NCBI GenBank assembly: GCA_018398815.1
Contig: CM031601.1
Coordinates: forward strand, 32,454,880 to 32,518,879
From: Conus ventricosus
Lineage: Eukaryota; Mollusca; Gastropoda; Neogastropoda; Conidae
Length of the DNA stretch: 64,000 nt
Direction of reading: 5' to 3'
Part shown: positions 10,009 through 20,581 of the stretch, in pieces
How positions within the stretch are numbered: the first letter of the stretch is position 1
Layout of the letters: the number at the start of each line of letters is the position of its first letter
Program-made: the position numbers and the translations under genes
The notes under the pieces: generated by a model
Seen by the model: the letters and a program-made list of their open reading frames with translations, nothing else
The model's database searches: none
Told to the model about the DNA's origin: nothing

Positions 10009-10845
10009 ATGGACCTAAAGAAATGCTCCTCCATGTCTTCAGAGCCCTATGGAAAGGTCCAGGCCTGTCCCAAGGACGAAGCAGCCTACTCCAGAGCTTT
10101 GACCTGGTTCAACCAATCAGAGGAGCGGAGAAGACGCTACTTCCGGTTCCTACCCACCCTGACAACCCTGCAGAAAACCCAGTTGATCCTCACGTGGCGG
10201 GTCCTGCATGAGGCCCTGGCCCTGCACAACGTCACCCACTACCTGACCTCCGGCACTCTCCTGGGGGCTGTCCGCCATGAAGGCATCATTCCCTGGGACG
10301 ACGACCTGGACGTGGCTGTGGAGGAGAAGGACCTGGACAAACTGCGACGCATCCTGTCCTGCATTCCGGGGTACACGTTACACATGCAGCCCTCCCTGCA
10401 CTGGAAGTTCTTCGCAGACGATGCTCACGTGCTGTCCACATACTCCACAGCCACCATTGTCCACGCCAGAGAACTGGGTGAGAACGAAAAGAAAGATCAC
10501 GTGATGGAATGGCACCCTAACGCTGACGTCGTTCGCCGATCTCCCATGGTCGACATCTTCTTGATGACGCGGGATGATTTGTACACCTGGTGTCTCGAAA
10601 GGACCAACCTGGACAAATGCTTGTTCAAGGTAGAAGACGTGTTCCCGCTAACCCAGGTGAACTTTGAGGGTCACCCTGCCCCTGTGCCCAGACGCAGTGC
10701 TGTCATCGTCAACAGCATCTACGATGCTAACACATGCGTCTCGCCCAGCAGAAACCACATGGAAGGCGTGCAACTGAAGGAAGAAAAGGCCGTCGTCCCG
10801 TGTGGAGAGCTGGCCGACATGCACACTGTCTGCTACGTTGTGTAG
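10009..10845 (+). CDS. LicD family protein (fukutin-like nucleotidyltransferase fold)
   Basis: Open frame of 278 codons and the best host-gene candidate here. Residues about 83-103 carry the LicD signature: [12 protein letters not shown] followed by IPWDDDLDV, where the Asp run is the presumed metal site. LicD proteins transfer phosphorylcholine or related phospho-sugars; animal relatives include fukutin and FKRP in the Golgi. Before the motif is a helical segment ([20 protein letters not shown]); after it are W, H and D-rich blocks ([11 protein letters not shown]) and a Cys-containing tail. The first ATG is at 10009, but a good 3' splice acceptor at 10024-10042 (CTCCTCCATGTCTTCAG) suggests this is a final coding exon starting near 10043, with upstream exons (and any membrane anchor) outside. 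Codon use is GC-rich, unlike its surroundings. The stop lies in the first unit of a 40-base minisatellite. Exact substrate is unknown. Confidence 0.85.
   Translation: MDLKKCSSMSSEPYGKVQACPKDEAAYSRALTWFNQSEERRRRYFRFLPTLTTLQKTQLILTWRVLHEALALHNVTHYLTSGTLLGAVRHEGIIPWDDDLDVAVEEKDLDKLRRILSCIPGYTLHMQPSLHWKFFADDAHVLSTYSTATIVHARELGENEKKDHVMEWHPNADVVRRSPMVDIFLMTRDDLYTWCLERTNLDKCLFKVEDVFPLTQVNFEGHPAPVPRRSAVIVNSIYDANTCVSPSRNHMEGVQLKEEKAVVPCGELADMHTVCYVV
10024..10042 (+). promoter_or_regulatory. possible 3' splice acceptor of the LicD exon
   Basis: Pyrimidine-rich CTCCTCCATGTCTTC followed by AG at 10041-10042 and an in-frame continuation ([10 protein letters not shown]). If used, the ATG at 10009 is intronic. 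Not proven. Confidence 0.4.
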
Positions 10846-11430
10846 CATGCCTCGGTCTGCTAGAGGTGTATACTACGTTGTGTAGCATGCCTCGGTCTGC
10901 TAGAGGTGTATACTACGTTGTGTAGCATGCCTCGGTCTGCTAGAGGTGTATACTACGTTGTGTAGCATGCCTCGGTCTGCTAGAGGTGTATACTACGTTG
11001 TGTAGCATGCCTCGGTCTGCTAGAGGTGTATACTACGTTGTGTAGCATGCCTCGGTCTGCTAAGGTGTATACTACGTTGTGTAGCATGCCTCGGTCTGCT
11101 AGAGGTGTATACTACGTTGTGTAGCATGCCTCGGTCTGCTAGAGGTGTATACTACGTTGTGTAACATGCCTCGGTCTGTTAGAGGTGTATACTACGTTGT
11201 GTAGCATGCCTCAGTCTGTTACAGGTGTATACTACGTTGTGTAGCATGCCTCAGTCTGTTAGAGGTGTATACTACGTTGTGTAGCATGCCTCGGTCTGTT
11301 AGAGGTGTATACTACGTTGTATAGCATGCCTCGGTCTGTTAGAGGTGTATACTAATGTTGTGTAGCATGCCTCGGTCTGTTAGAGGTGTATGCTATGTTG
11401 TATAGCATGCCTCGGTCTGTTAGAGGTGTG
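10831..11430. repeat. 40-base minisatellite, about 15 copies, overlapping the LicD stop
   Basis: Unit of 40 bases containing CTACGTTGTGTAGCATGCCT followed by CGGTCTGCTAGAGGTGTATA. Left units are near identical and right units carry more substitutions (CTGCTA to CTGTTA). The first unit supplies the last codons (CYVV) and the TAG stop of the LicD frame. Confidence 0.95.
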
Positions 11431-11510
11431 TGTGTGTGTGCATTGGTTTTTAAAGTAGACGTTTTTCGCACTTTTGCAATGAAATGTGGAACCTGAGACA
11501 CCCCACCCAC

Positions 11511-11513
<3 letters not shown>

Positions 11514-11601
<88 letters not shown>
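11514..11601. repeat. CT microsatellite
   Basis: (CT)n of about 88 bases with one CC interruption near 11561. Confidence 0.95.
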
Positions 11602-11606
<5 letters not shown>

Positions 11607-11710
11607 GAAACTAAACCTCCCAAAGTGTGGGGTTGTGGTTGTGACGAGAGGAGAAATGGGGGGAGAGGTGTGATCCTTTAAGGGAAGTACTCAGAATGTG
11701 CTCTCTCTTA

Positions 11711-12236
11711 GAATTATTATCATTATTATTATTATGAATACTTATATAGCGCCTATCCTTGGCTAGAGACCAAGCTCTAAGCACTTTACAATCCACACTC
11801 GTTTACACAACAGGCTGCCTACCTGGGTAGTGCCGACTGAAGAGCTGGCAGCTGGCGCTTCATTCAGTCGTTTCCCGTGTCATCCAGTCAATATCGTTCA
11901 CTCAGTTTCCTTACTTCCTTCATTCTTTCCATTTCTCACGCAGGGTGCATGCCATGTGTAACATGTCATCCATACCAACGGCCAAACTCGCCTTCTCTTC
12001 CGAAAGTTGGTGATGGGATTTTACGTGTGTGCAAGATGTTGTGCGTGCGTTCACACACGGAACCTCGGTTTATAGTCTCATTCGAAGGACTGTATGGGAA
12101 ATGGAGTCAGAACTTATGTTAACTCAGAGGGAAAAATCCCTGTACGGAAACGGCCCGGCGGAGATTCGAACCCGCAGCCCCAGGATCACCAAGGTTACGT
12201 GTCCGGTGCTCTACGACTGAGCTATTCCGGCCCCCT
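11711..12236 (-). mobile_element. full-length tRNA-headed SINE
   Basis: About 525 bases on the minus strand: a tRNA-like head (12151-12235), a body of about 350 bases, a tail containing TAAAGTGCTTAGAGCTTGGT and GGCGCTATATAAGTATTC, and a terminal ATT-rich repeat at 11711-11737. The tail resembles the AAAGCGCTTTGAG...GGCGCTATATAA end shared by many animal SINE/LINE pairs, which would let a partner LINE mobilise it. Body sequence recurs at 2087-2280. Confidence 0.85.
12151..12235 (-). other. tRNA-like SINE head with pol III A and B boxes
   Basis: The minus strand shows an A-box region TAGCTCAGTCGTAGAGC (12208-12224) and B box GGTTCGAATCT (12162-12172) in tRNA spacing with a GGGGGCC start. It is part of the SINE and not a functional tRNA gene: the 3' end runs into the SINE body and the acceptor stem does not pair fully. 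Confidence 0.8.
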
Positions 12237-12733
12237 TTATAAACAAGCGTTATATTAAAATTCACCCCCACCCTCTCTCATGTTAGTGGTGGAAGGAACA
12301 ACGTTCCGGTTCTAGTTATCAAAAGAAACTTTTATTTTACTCGGGACTGTTAGAAATACTGGAGAATGGCGCAAGAGGAATTGATCTTCGGCTTCTGCAT
12401 TTGAAACTGCTTGTGCTGCGACTGACAGACAGGACTAGAAATATATTCCAACACAAAATGATGTCTGAACAACAAACAGACTAACGCAAGTGAACTGTAA
12501 TTCACACATAAAACTTGACTTTGGTACACAAGATTAAAATAAACACAGAGTTATAAAGTCACTCTGGTCTTGAATGGGCTGGCCTATCCTCACTTTATCT
12601 CATCATAAAGGGGGAGGAGGAGGGAGGGGTTGTTCCAATAATCTGAGGTGGAGTCCAGTGGGTACACAAGGACGTAGCTTTGAAGGTGGAGAGGTGTGCA
12701 TATCTCTGTCCAGTTTCTGGTGAATGGTCCACC
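12237..12733. other. unique sequence, no gene seen
   Basis: Mixed-composition sequence with several stops in each frame; nothing recognisable. Confidence 0.5.
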
Positions 12734-12950
12734 ATTTCTTGTAGGCCGGCTGACTGGTCGCTTGTCCACCTGGCCACCTTGCAGCTCATTTCTTGTAGGC
12801 CGGCTGACTGGTCGCTTGTCCACCTGGCCATCTTGCAGCTCACTTCTTGTAGGCCGGCTGACTGGTCGCTTGTCCACCTGGCCACCTTGCAGCTCACTTC
12901 TTGTAGGCCGGCTGACTGGTCGCTTGTCCACCTGGCCACCCTGCAGCTCG
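12734..12950. repeat. 54-base minisatellite, 4 copies
   Basis: Unit beginning TCTTGTAGGCCGGCTGACTG and including TCCACCTGGCCA. The period is divisible by 3, so long in-frame repeat ORFs appear on both strands (for example CRPADWSLVHLA); these are artefacts unless transcripts are found. Confidence 0.95.
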
Positions 12951-13159
12951 GAGTCTTGATCCTTTGCTGGGCCAGTTGTTCATGGACCTACCATGGTCCC
13001 TGGCTCTGTGGAGATGACAGAACCTGCTTTGTAGACGGGTGTCTGGGAGTCCGGCTTGCCAAATCTTCACGCTTGCCCTTTGACTTTCAGGAAAAGTGTG
13101 AGGTTTCAGCCGCCAAGAGTAAGACTAACATAAATGTATTAGCTTTACTTTGCGTCTAC

Positions 13160-13690
13160 ACTTGAACTCTTCGTTCAGATTTGAATGGATTTTGGTAAGT
13201 GGTATGAGATGGTTAGAAACTGCTGAACAATTGAAGAGAAATAGCTCTTCACAGCTCTTCTACCTATTTGAATGCAGTTCAGCCAAACAGAAGTATTACT
13301 TTTACGAAGTATTGACATATAGCCGTCCTCTCAGAATACAGTTTTTATCAATCATGTTCACAGATTTTACCAAGTATTGGCGTGAATTTATCTTGTTTAT
13401 ATATATAAGGCATAAAGTCATACTGCCTAAAAATATAAGAAGTCTGAAGCTCCCGTAAGCTGTGTAACCTGCTTTGATATTTTATATTGATAGAATCAAC
13501 GTGTGGCTTCCACCTTCACTTGTTGTCTAGAATTGTACCTAAATAGTGATAAACACCTTGACACTCTTCTCTAACACTTCTCTAATGGAAAGCGGCGGGA
13601 TAACATCTGGGTTTTTCCTGGAATAAGTGAACGTCTCTTTTGCCTTTTCCACATCCATTGTCATCACACCAATCTGCAAACATGTGTGTC
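13160..13690 (-). mobile_element. LINE RT thumb fragment
   Basis: The minus strand reads MTMDVEKAKETFTYSRKNPD then VIPPLSIR at 13575-13665, and after a frameshift GVYHYLGTILDNK, a stop, RWKPHVDSI and QSRLHSLRELQTSYI. This is the pattern '...KTKE...PP.SI.G...E.V..YKYLG..D.KL.W..H' at the end of the RT domain of many LINEs. Multiple stops show decay. The left boundary is uncertain. Confidence 0.6.
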
Positions 13691-14500
13691 TGTCTGTGTG
13701 CTGTGAACGCTGCCTTCTCCTCAGTATCCTTTTTTATGGCCATAGAGAATCGGGATTAGAGAATCATCATCAACGACGGATGAAGTTCATATTTTGCAAT
13801 CAGACCGAACATTCATCAGTGCTATGCAAAACTAGTGGTACAAGTCCATGTCCTTGCCGGACACGTTGTGCGGTGTGACCCACTAATCTTGTGGATTACG
13901 TTATGCTGTGGAGAACTGAGACCTGCGCTTTGTAGACAAATAGTCCATGAACAAAAGTGTATGAGCAGGTATTCGCAAATTAAAAAAAAGAAAGAAATGC
14001 AAAATATTCAAGTTTAAACCGGAGGAAAAGATTGTGCGCTTCCAAAAAAGCTGAAAAGCACTGCTGGCAAAACAAGTAGTGATAATGAAGATGTCTCGAT
14101 TGAGACTATTTAACCATCTCAGGGAATGTATTCAAACTGTTTAAACAAATGAGCGTTCACGTTTTGTCTTTTGTTGATTTTACTTGATGTTACTATCTGA
14201 GGTCCATTCAGGACAAATATAAAGCAAGTTCACTAAAACCGGTTTGCATCCCAGCTGCTCTGAGAGCAGTGTGATCACCCTGAATCACTACCAAACACGA
14301 TTTGCAGTGTCATCACCCTGAATCACTATCAAACACGATTTGTAGAAGCATTGATTCATTTGGGTAAGAGAGGTGTCGGAATCTTCTTGATGTTGTTTGT
14401 TTCATTTCGTTTCGCTCTGTTCGTTTCGATCAGATGTCTTCAGCACAATGCCTGCAAAGGCAAGGAAAGAAAAGAAGAAACAAGATACGAAGCATATAAA
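13691..14500. other. unique sequence, no gene seen
   Basis: AT-leaning sequence with no long ORF. A short duplicated phrase (AATCACTA.CAAACACGATTTG) occurs at about 14283-14341. Confidence 0.5.
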
Positions 14501-14504
14501 CGTA

Positions 14505-15249
14505 CTCCCAGTTTTCCAAACCGCTTATAAATCAGCCAAGTGCTTTATGAGATAAGAAATAAAGGCAAAGTAACGGTTTTAACGGTTATTTAACCGATGT
14601 ACACTTTTGAAACTGGTATTTTAGTCCTCACTGGGCTAAAGCCTGTGTGCATACCAAATTTCATCCAAATCGGACAATATGTCAAGAATAACGGTTTTTA
14701 ACGGCCAGATTTTGAAACACTGCATGGAAGTGCCATTTGTGTGTGATGACCTTTCTATATACAAAATTGCATTAAAATCCACCAATATATAAAAAAAAAA
14801 ATAACGGCAAAATAACGGTTTATCGGTTATATAACCGATATACACTTTTGAAACCGGTATTTTAGTCCTCACTGGGCTAAAGCCTGTGTACATACCAAAT
14901 TTCATCCAAATCGGACAATGTGTCAAGAACAACGGTTTTTAACGGCCAGATTTTGAAACACTTCATGGAAGTGCCATTTGTGTGTGATAACCTTTCTATA
15001 TACAAAATTTCATTAAAACCCACCAATATATTAAAAAAAATAACGGTTTAACGGTTATATAACCAATATGCACTTTTTAAACCGGCATTTTAGTCCTCAC
15101 TGGGCTAAAGCCTGTGTACATATCAAATTTCATCCAAATCGGACAATATGTCAAGAATAACGGTTTTTAATGATCAAATGTTGAAACACTATATAGAAGT
15201 GCCATTTGTGTGTGATAACCTTTCTATATACCAAATTTCATTAAAACCC

Positions 15250-15255
<6 letters not shown>
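14505..15255. repeat. about 230-240-base tandem repeat, 3 copies, rich in AACGGTT
   Basis: The phrase TTAGTCCTCACTGGGCTAAA recurs at 14621, 14862 and 15090 (spacings 241 and 228). Each unit contains AAATTTCATCCAAATCGGAC and several AACGGTT/AACCG motifs in both orientations. A preface at 14515-14560 matches the second array at 15408 onwards, so the two arrays are parts of one composite repeat. Confidence 0.9.

Positions 15256-15319
<64 letters not shown>
15253..15319. repeat. TA microsatellite
   Basis: (TA)n of about 65 bases lying exactly between the two related tandem arrays. Confidence 0.95.
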
Positions 15320-15320
<1 letters not shown>

Positions 15321-15407
15321 CGGCAGAATAACGGTTTTTAACGGTTGTTTAATCCATATTCAGCATTACATCACTTACATATGGACAGAGGATCCGATTT
15401 GTCACAA

Positions 15408-15870
15408 GATCATCCAAACCGCTTATAAATTGGCCAAGTACTTTCTGAGATATTCCATAAAGAAGAAAAACCGTTACAGGCCGTTACAACCGTTAGTAAC
15501 GGCTATAACGGGGCAAACTAAAACATCAGGCATCATCCGTGACCCACAATGAACATACCTGCTAATTTTCATAAAGGTCGGCCAAGTACTTTCTGAGATA
15601 TTCCATAAAGAAGAAAAACCGTTACAGGCCGTTACAGCCGTTAATAACGGTTATAACGGTAAACTAAACATCGGGCATTATTCGTGACCCATAATGAACA
15701 TACCTACAAATTTTCAGAAAGATCGGTCAAGTACTTTCTGAGATATTCCATAAAGAAGAAAAAGCGTTACAGCCGTTAGTAACGGCTGTAACGGTAAACT
15801 AAAACGTCGGGCATCATCCTTGACCCATAATGAACATACCTACAAATTTTCAGAAAGATCGACCAAGTAG
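15408..15870. repeat. about 147-base tandem repeat, 3 copies plus a partial
   Basis: CTTTCTGAGATATTCCATAA recurs at 15441, 15590 and 15734 (spacings 149 and 144). Each unit carries a run of inverted AACCGTTAC/GTAACGG motifs, and the array ends with AAAGATCGACCAAGTAGTTT just before a CA tract. A short unique phrase leading into (CA)n is typical of microsatellite-seeding mobile repeats (inference). Confidence 0.9.
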
Positions 15871-15912
15871 TTTTGTCTGGAGCGAGTGGAACACATTTTG
15901 ACCACGGACACA

Positions 15913-15928
15913 CAGACACACACACACA

Positions 15929-15967
<39 letters not shown>
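15913..15967. repeat. CA microsatellite
   Basis: (CA)n directly after the composite repeat. Confidence 0.95.
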
Positions 15968-15968
<1 letters not shown>

Positions 15969-16212
15969 CATTTCTTCGTTCCCATTCTAAAGTACTCCCT
16001 GTTCTTTAAGAACTGGGAGTACAAAAAAGAGAAGAGGATAACTTTTAAAAGCCAGACCTAAGAATTCAGAGACGTTTGATCAGTGTATTGTTTCTGCATT
16101 ACAGTGTTTAACTCGTGAGATTAGATTTGTGGTTGTATAAATTTGTACCAGCTATGTATAAAACATTCGCACACATATCCCATCTCCCCTCGTAAACAAT
16201 CAGCTGTGCGTG

Positions 16213-16214
16213 TG

Positions 16215-16271
<57 letters not shown>
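16213..16271. repeat. GT microsatellite
   Basis: (GT)n of about 50 bases. 15968-16212 is unique with no gene. Confidence 0.95.
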
Positions 16272-16272
<1 letters not shown>

Positions 16273-16359
16273 CAGCAGAGACGGCGAGTTGATTGAATCG
16301 TCGATTCAACTTGTAGGAGCGCAGATGAAAGTCTCTTCCAGGACAGACAGGAATCAACG

Positions 16360-16510
16360 GGTAGGATTCCCAGCCTGTCAATGGTCATCATTCACAGGGT
16401 TCCCATCATTCAGGCTCAGACTGGAATCAGAGTTTACATGGGTAGGATTCCCAGCCTGTCAATGGTCATCATTCACAGGGTTCCCACCATTCAGGCTCAG
16501 ACAGGAAATC
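16360..16510. repeat. about 81-base direct duplication
   Basis: GGTAGGATTCCCAGCCTGTC begins at 16361 and again at 16441, each followed by TCATTCACAGGGTTCCCA and CAGGCTCAGAC. Confidence 0.9.
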
Positions 16511-16571
16511 CGGTGAACAAACCAATCTGAACATCGCCATGCTAGCCCAGTGAAATTTTGAGCCGTTTGAT

Positions 16572-16781
16572 TCAAGTAGTGTAAAAACCCGCCGGGTTTT
16601 TTCCAATGTACGCGTGAGCCTTCCGTCGTGACGTGCATTGAGCCAGAGCTGCCTTGTCAAGGTTAGCTTTATCCTCGTTTGGCAAGGAAGCGAAGTCCGT
16701 AGAGGGATAATTCTGTATCATTTTCTTTAGTAGAGTGGCATTTTGGAAGGCCCAGGTTTTTTCCCAGCTTTGCGAGTTCAT
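16572..16781 (-). CDS. hypothetical 69-residue ORF, no known family
   Basis: ATG-initiated open frame of complex, non-repetitive composition (MNSQSWEKTWAFQNATLLKK, later SRRKAHAYIGKNPAGFYTT) with a stop at 16572. No domain is recognised. The upstream minus-strand sequence includes GACCAATCC, a CCAAT-like motif, about 70 bases before the ATG. It could be a first exon or a transposon remnant, or it could be chance. Confidence 0.2.
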   Translation of the reverse strand: MNSQSWEKTWAFQNATLLKKMIQNYPSTDFASLPNEDKANLDKAALAQCTSRRKAHAYIGKNPAGFYTT

Positions 16782-16994
16782 AGCGCGGACAGGTGGTTGA
16801 CTTGCGCAGGCAGCAAAAAGGGATCTCGTTCGGATTGGTCAAATGCCATTTCCATCACATTTAGGATCATCTTACGCGATTTTCGCTCCGTGCTCTGTAC
16901 TTTGGCACGTCGGCAGGTAATGCCTTGGCAATGTGCAGGAGTTGAGTGAGTTAGACAGAAGAAACGTCAGTACTCCAGTCGATCTGGAAAATGC

Positions 16995-17500
16995 TGAGAA
17001 TCAGTTATCAGACATGGGAAATTTGGAAATCAATTGTCAGACATGGAAATTTGGAAATCAGTTGTAAGACATGGAAATCAGTTATCAGACTTGGAAATCA
17101 GTTGTCAGACATGGAAATTTGGAAATCAGTTGTCAGACATGGAAATTTGGAAATCAGTTGTCAGACATGGAAATTTGGAAATCAGTTATCAGACATGGAA
17201 ATTTGGAAATCAGTTGTCAGACATGGAAATTTGGAAATCAGTTGTCAGACATGGAAATTTGGAAATCAGTTATCAGACTTGGAAATCAGTTGTCAGACAT
17301 GGAAAGTTGGAAATCAGTTGTCAAACATGGAAATCTGGAAATTTGTTATCATACATGGAAATTTAGGAATCGGTTTTCAGACGAGGAAAGTTTGCGAACC
17401 GGTTATCAGATCTGGAAAATTTGGGAATCCGTTATTAGATCTGGAACATTTGGGAATCAGTTATCAGATCTGGAAAATTTGGGAATCCGTTATCAGATCT
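16995..17500. repeat. about 29-base minisatellite, roughly 17 copies
   Basis: Unit based on CAGTTGTCAGACATGGAAAT then TTGGAAAT, with some units shortened. Divergence rises to the right (AGATCTGGAAAATTTGGG forms). Three overlapping ORFs of repeat peptide result. 16790-16994 is unique. Confidence 0.93.
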
Positions 17501-17511
17501 GGTGATCAGTC

Positions 17512-17683
17512 CAGTCAGTGGCAGCAGTGACATACCTGATCCTGCTTTCTGCCGGAACTGTCACAGACTGTACCGAAAGGTGACCATGCAATACACAGTC
17601 AGTGGCAGCAGTGACATACCTGAGCCTGCTTTCTGCCGGAACTGTCACAGACTGTACCGAAAGATGACCATGCAATACACAGA
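17512..17683. repeat. 86-base direct duplication
   Basis: CAGTCAGTGGCAGCAGTGAC starts at 17512 and again at 17598. The copies differ at a few bases. Confidence 0.93.
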
Positions 17684-17937
17684 GTTTAGCCGTTTAGCCT
17701 TGTTTTCAGATTCAGTGAGAAAGATCATTTATCAGACAAAAAATATGAATGATTCTTAATCTCGTGCTATCATTCCATGTAAAATAATGATAAAACGAGA
17801 ATACCATGGAAAGCACAGCATAGAGAATGACAGGTGACTCGTCCATACTTGTGTATTCTGCAGTGTTCGGGAGATTTGGGGTGACACTTGTTGAAAAAGC
17901 GTTTGCTGCCCATTTATTTGAGGAAGGTTTTCCCTTG

Positions 17938-18062
17938 CATGTACGTGCACTAATGGCACATTATGTGGACAGTCAGGAAGCTTTAATGAATGTTATTTCA
18001 TGTACGTGCACTAATGGCACATTATGTGGACAGTCACGGAGCTTTAATGAATGTTATTTCCT
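17938..18062. repeat. 61-base direct duplication
   Basis: CATGTACGTGCACTAATGGC begins at 17938 and 17999; the copies are almost identical. Confidence 0.93.
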
Positions 18063-18149
18063 CAAGATCCTAAGATCCTGAGTTCTAAGTTGCTCAGTAA
18101 GGTAAAATGCACATTTCACTTATCAACAAGAGCTGCCTTGAAACTTCAA

Positions 18150-18660
18150 TTTCTGTCCATGTGTGTACACTGTAGATAAGGTGACATCAATTCCCATGTG
18201 TGTAGACTGTATGTAAAGTGAGTTCAGTTCCCGTCCATGTGTGCATATTGCATGTAAAGTGACTTTAATTTCCATCCATGTGTGCAGACTGTATGTAAAG
18301 TGACTTGAACTCCCGTCCATGAGTAGTGTAGACTGTATGTAAAATGACTTTAATTCCCGTCCATGAGTAGTGTAGACTCTGTGTAAAGTGACTTGAATTT
18401 TCATCCATGTATGTATACTGTATGTAAGTGACTTGAATTTCCATCCATGACTGTATGTAAAGTGACTTCAATTCCCATGTGTGTAGACTGTATGTAAAGT
18501 GACTTCAATTCCCATGTGTGTAGACTGTATGTAAAGTGACTTCAATTCCCATGTGTGTAGACTGTATGTAAAGTGACTTTTATTTCTATCCATGTGTGTA
18601 GACTGTATGTAAAGTGACTTCAATTTCCATCCATGTGTACAGACTGTAATGTAAAGTGCG
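18150..18660. repeat. about 37-base minisatellite, some 14 degenerate copies
   Basis: Units centred on GACTGTATGTAAAGTGACTT followed by CAATTCCCATGTGTGTA. Unit length varies from about 36 to 48. The reverse strand gives repeat ORFs (YIQSTHMDG) without other gene support. Confidence 0.92.
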
Positions 18661-18767
18661 TGGCCTTCAGATGCCATTTTCAAAATGTTGCTCACCCAAA
18701 GCATAGCATCGATGTCTTTTCTGTTTTTAAGTTCGTTTCGTGAGCAAAAGTTCCAGTTGTTTGTACA

Positions 18768-18836
18768 AGGCAGTATGTCTTCCTAGTACAAGGCTGTATG
18801 TCTTCCTAGTACAAGGCTGTTTATCTTCCTAGTGCC
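18768..18836. repeat. 23-base unit, 3 copies
   Basis: ACAAGGC.GTATGTCTTCCTAGT repeated three times. 18837-19065 is unique. Confidence 0.9.
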
Positions 18837-19065
18837 GTCTACCTGCTGTCTGTTGGCTGCCACAAGACAGACTGCTATAAAGGCATCACCGCCTTTCTCT
18901 CTTCTGCCACTGAAGCTTGCCAATCGATTTTTGGTAAGTGTTTCGGGATGCGCAGAACGCATCATTCGTCGTCGAATCTGATTCCTCCATGATCTGCCAA
19001 AGAAGACTGGAGGTTCCTGCCTTTTGGGTTGTATTATTGATCTGAGTTTTAGTTTGCAGAACGGA

Positions 19066-19262
19066 CTGATGCCACATTGGAGTGAACCCAATTGACGTGC
19101 TATACTGACTGATGACACATTGAAGTGAACACAATTGACTTGCTATACTGACAATCATCATCTACCGTGAAGTGGTTTGATCGATGGACTGATGACACAT
19201 TGAAGTGAACCCAACTGACGTGCTATACTGACAATCATCATCTGCTGTGAAGTGGTATGATC
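19066..19262. repeat. degenerate tandem repeat, 3 copies
   Basis: GACTGATGACACATTGAAGT and TGACGTGCTATACTGA phrases recur three times; two of the units also carry CAATCATCATCT and GAAGTGGT.TGATCGA. Confidence 0.88.
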
Positions 19263-19314
19263 GACGACCGTATCAACAAAGGCTGTCGCATTGTGAATCT
19301 TCTTATTTTCGCAG

Positions 19315-19412
19315 TCTGTTTTTAATTCGAGGTCTGACCAGCTTGTTGGGCTAATGCGTACGTTATATATCTGCTGAGCCGTAGCCACGAGACCCTTTTC
19401 TTCAATTCAAAC
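19315..19412 (-). mobile_element. SINE-like module, second copy
   Basis: The reverse complement matches 5240-5345: GGGTCTCGTGGCTACGGCTC, CAGCAGAT, TACGCATTAGCCCA and GCTGGTCAGACCTCGA. It shows that this short module is a dispersed repeat. Confidence 0.65.
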
Positions 19413-19486
19413 TGTGATCGGTGTTACTGCCAGTGAAACAGGCGATTCAACTGGAACGTCGTGCTCTGTCATTTGTGTTGTACAAT

Positions 19487-19487
<1 letters not shown>

Positions 19488-19560
<73 letters not shown>
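19488..19560. repeat. poly-C then CT microsatellite
   Basis: Nine or ten C followed by (TC)n of about 60 bases. Confidence 0.95.
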
Positions 19561-19564
<4 letters not shown>

Positions 19565-20579
19565 TTTGATTACTTTGTGTGAAAAATCAGTTCTCACACG
19601 ATTTCGATTGTACTGTTAGCCGAAATTGTGCAATGTTAGCCGAAATTGTGCAATTACATGGGTATGTGTCACTGACTTTTGCTCTGTTATATCTGATGTT
19701 GGTTTACGCTTTGTAAGAATATGCTGCTTTTGAAGGAAAAGAGCCTTTCTCAGAAATAGGAAGGGGCTGTTTATGTTACAGGTAGCCTGTGTTTGGATTA
19801 TCCGAGTTGATTCATTTTGGATTTCGTAGCTTTAGTGATTTATTTGTAATAGGGCTCACAGTCTCTTGGGCTTCGGTACCACAAATCCATTGTCAATGAC
19901 AGTTAATACGAAACGAACACTAATCAAATTTTCTGAAACGAAGTGAACCAAATCAGAGAGTCTGTGCGGTTGAAAGGTTTTCACATCACTGTGTTGAATT
20001 GGGTGATTGCAGGTTCTTTACTATTCACTTGAAGTGCAACTTCATACTTTTCTTTGGTTTGTTTTGTTTGTATCAGATTTGTGCCATTTTAGTGTCAGAT
20101 AGCCTGTTGAGCCTCTGATTTGATTCTGGGATTCGCAGAAGATGACATACGATGTTGAAAATCGGCACCCAGTTCAGCGTCCATCAGTTTTAGCTGATCT
20201 GAAACCAGTAACAAGATTCTGTTTACTTTGTGCCTGTTTCCTAGGTTCCCCACAAAAGGTAGCTGATATCTCCGTGATTTGAAGCGCAAAAAGTGCAGTA
20301 CAAGACTGCTGCAGTGAATTCACCAAAATGAAAAAAAAAATAGTTGCCGCAGATGAAATGGCGAGTGCAGTGGTATTTGGCTGTGATGGCGGCGTGTGTT
20401 GACACCTGTACAAACCACATGTTCTGCAGTTCGTGCTGCCCCCTTCGCTAGTCTGACAGGTACTTCTTTTTTTTCATTTTCTTTTTATTTCTTGTTCCAG
20501 TCAGTGGTTTTGCTTTTTCCGGCGTGAACTGACGTTATGGGGAAAATATTATGCGGATATCCATCGTAGTCGTAATCAT
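19561..20579. other. unique sequence, no gene seen
   Basis: About 1 kb of AT-leaning sequence without long ORFs. One 20-base phrase around TTAGCCGAAATTGTGCAAT is duplicated at 19616-19655. Confidence 0.5.
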
Positions 20580-20581
20580 CG

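Noticed and set aside
12151..12235. Functional tRNA gene
   Set aside because: A and B boxes are present, but it is the head of a SINE with an imperfect acceptor stem and a SINE body directly downstream.
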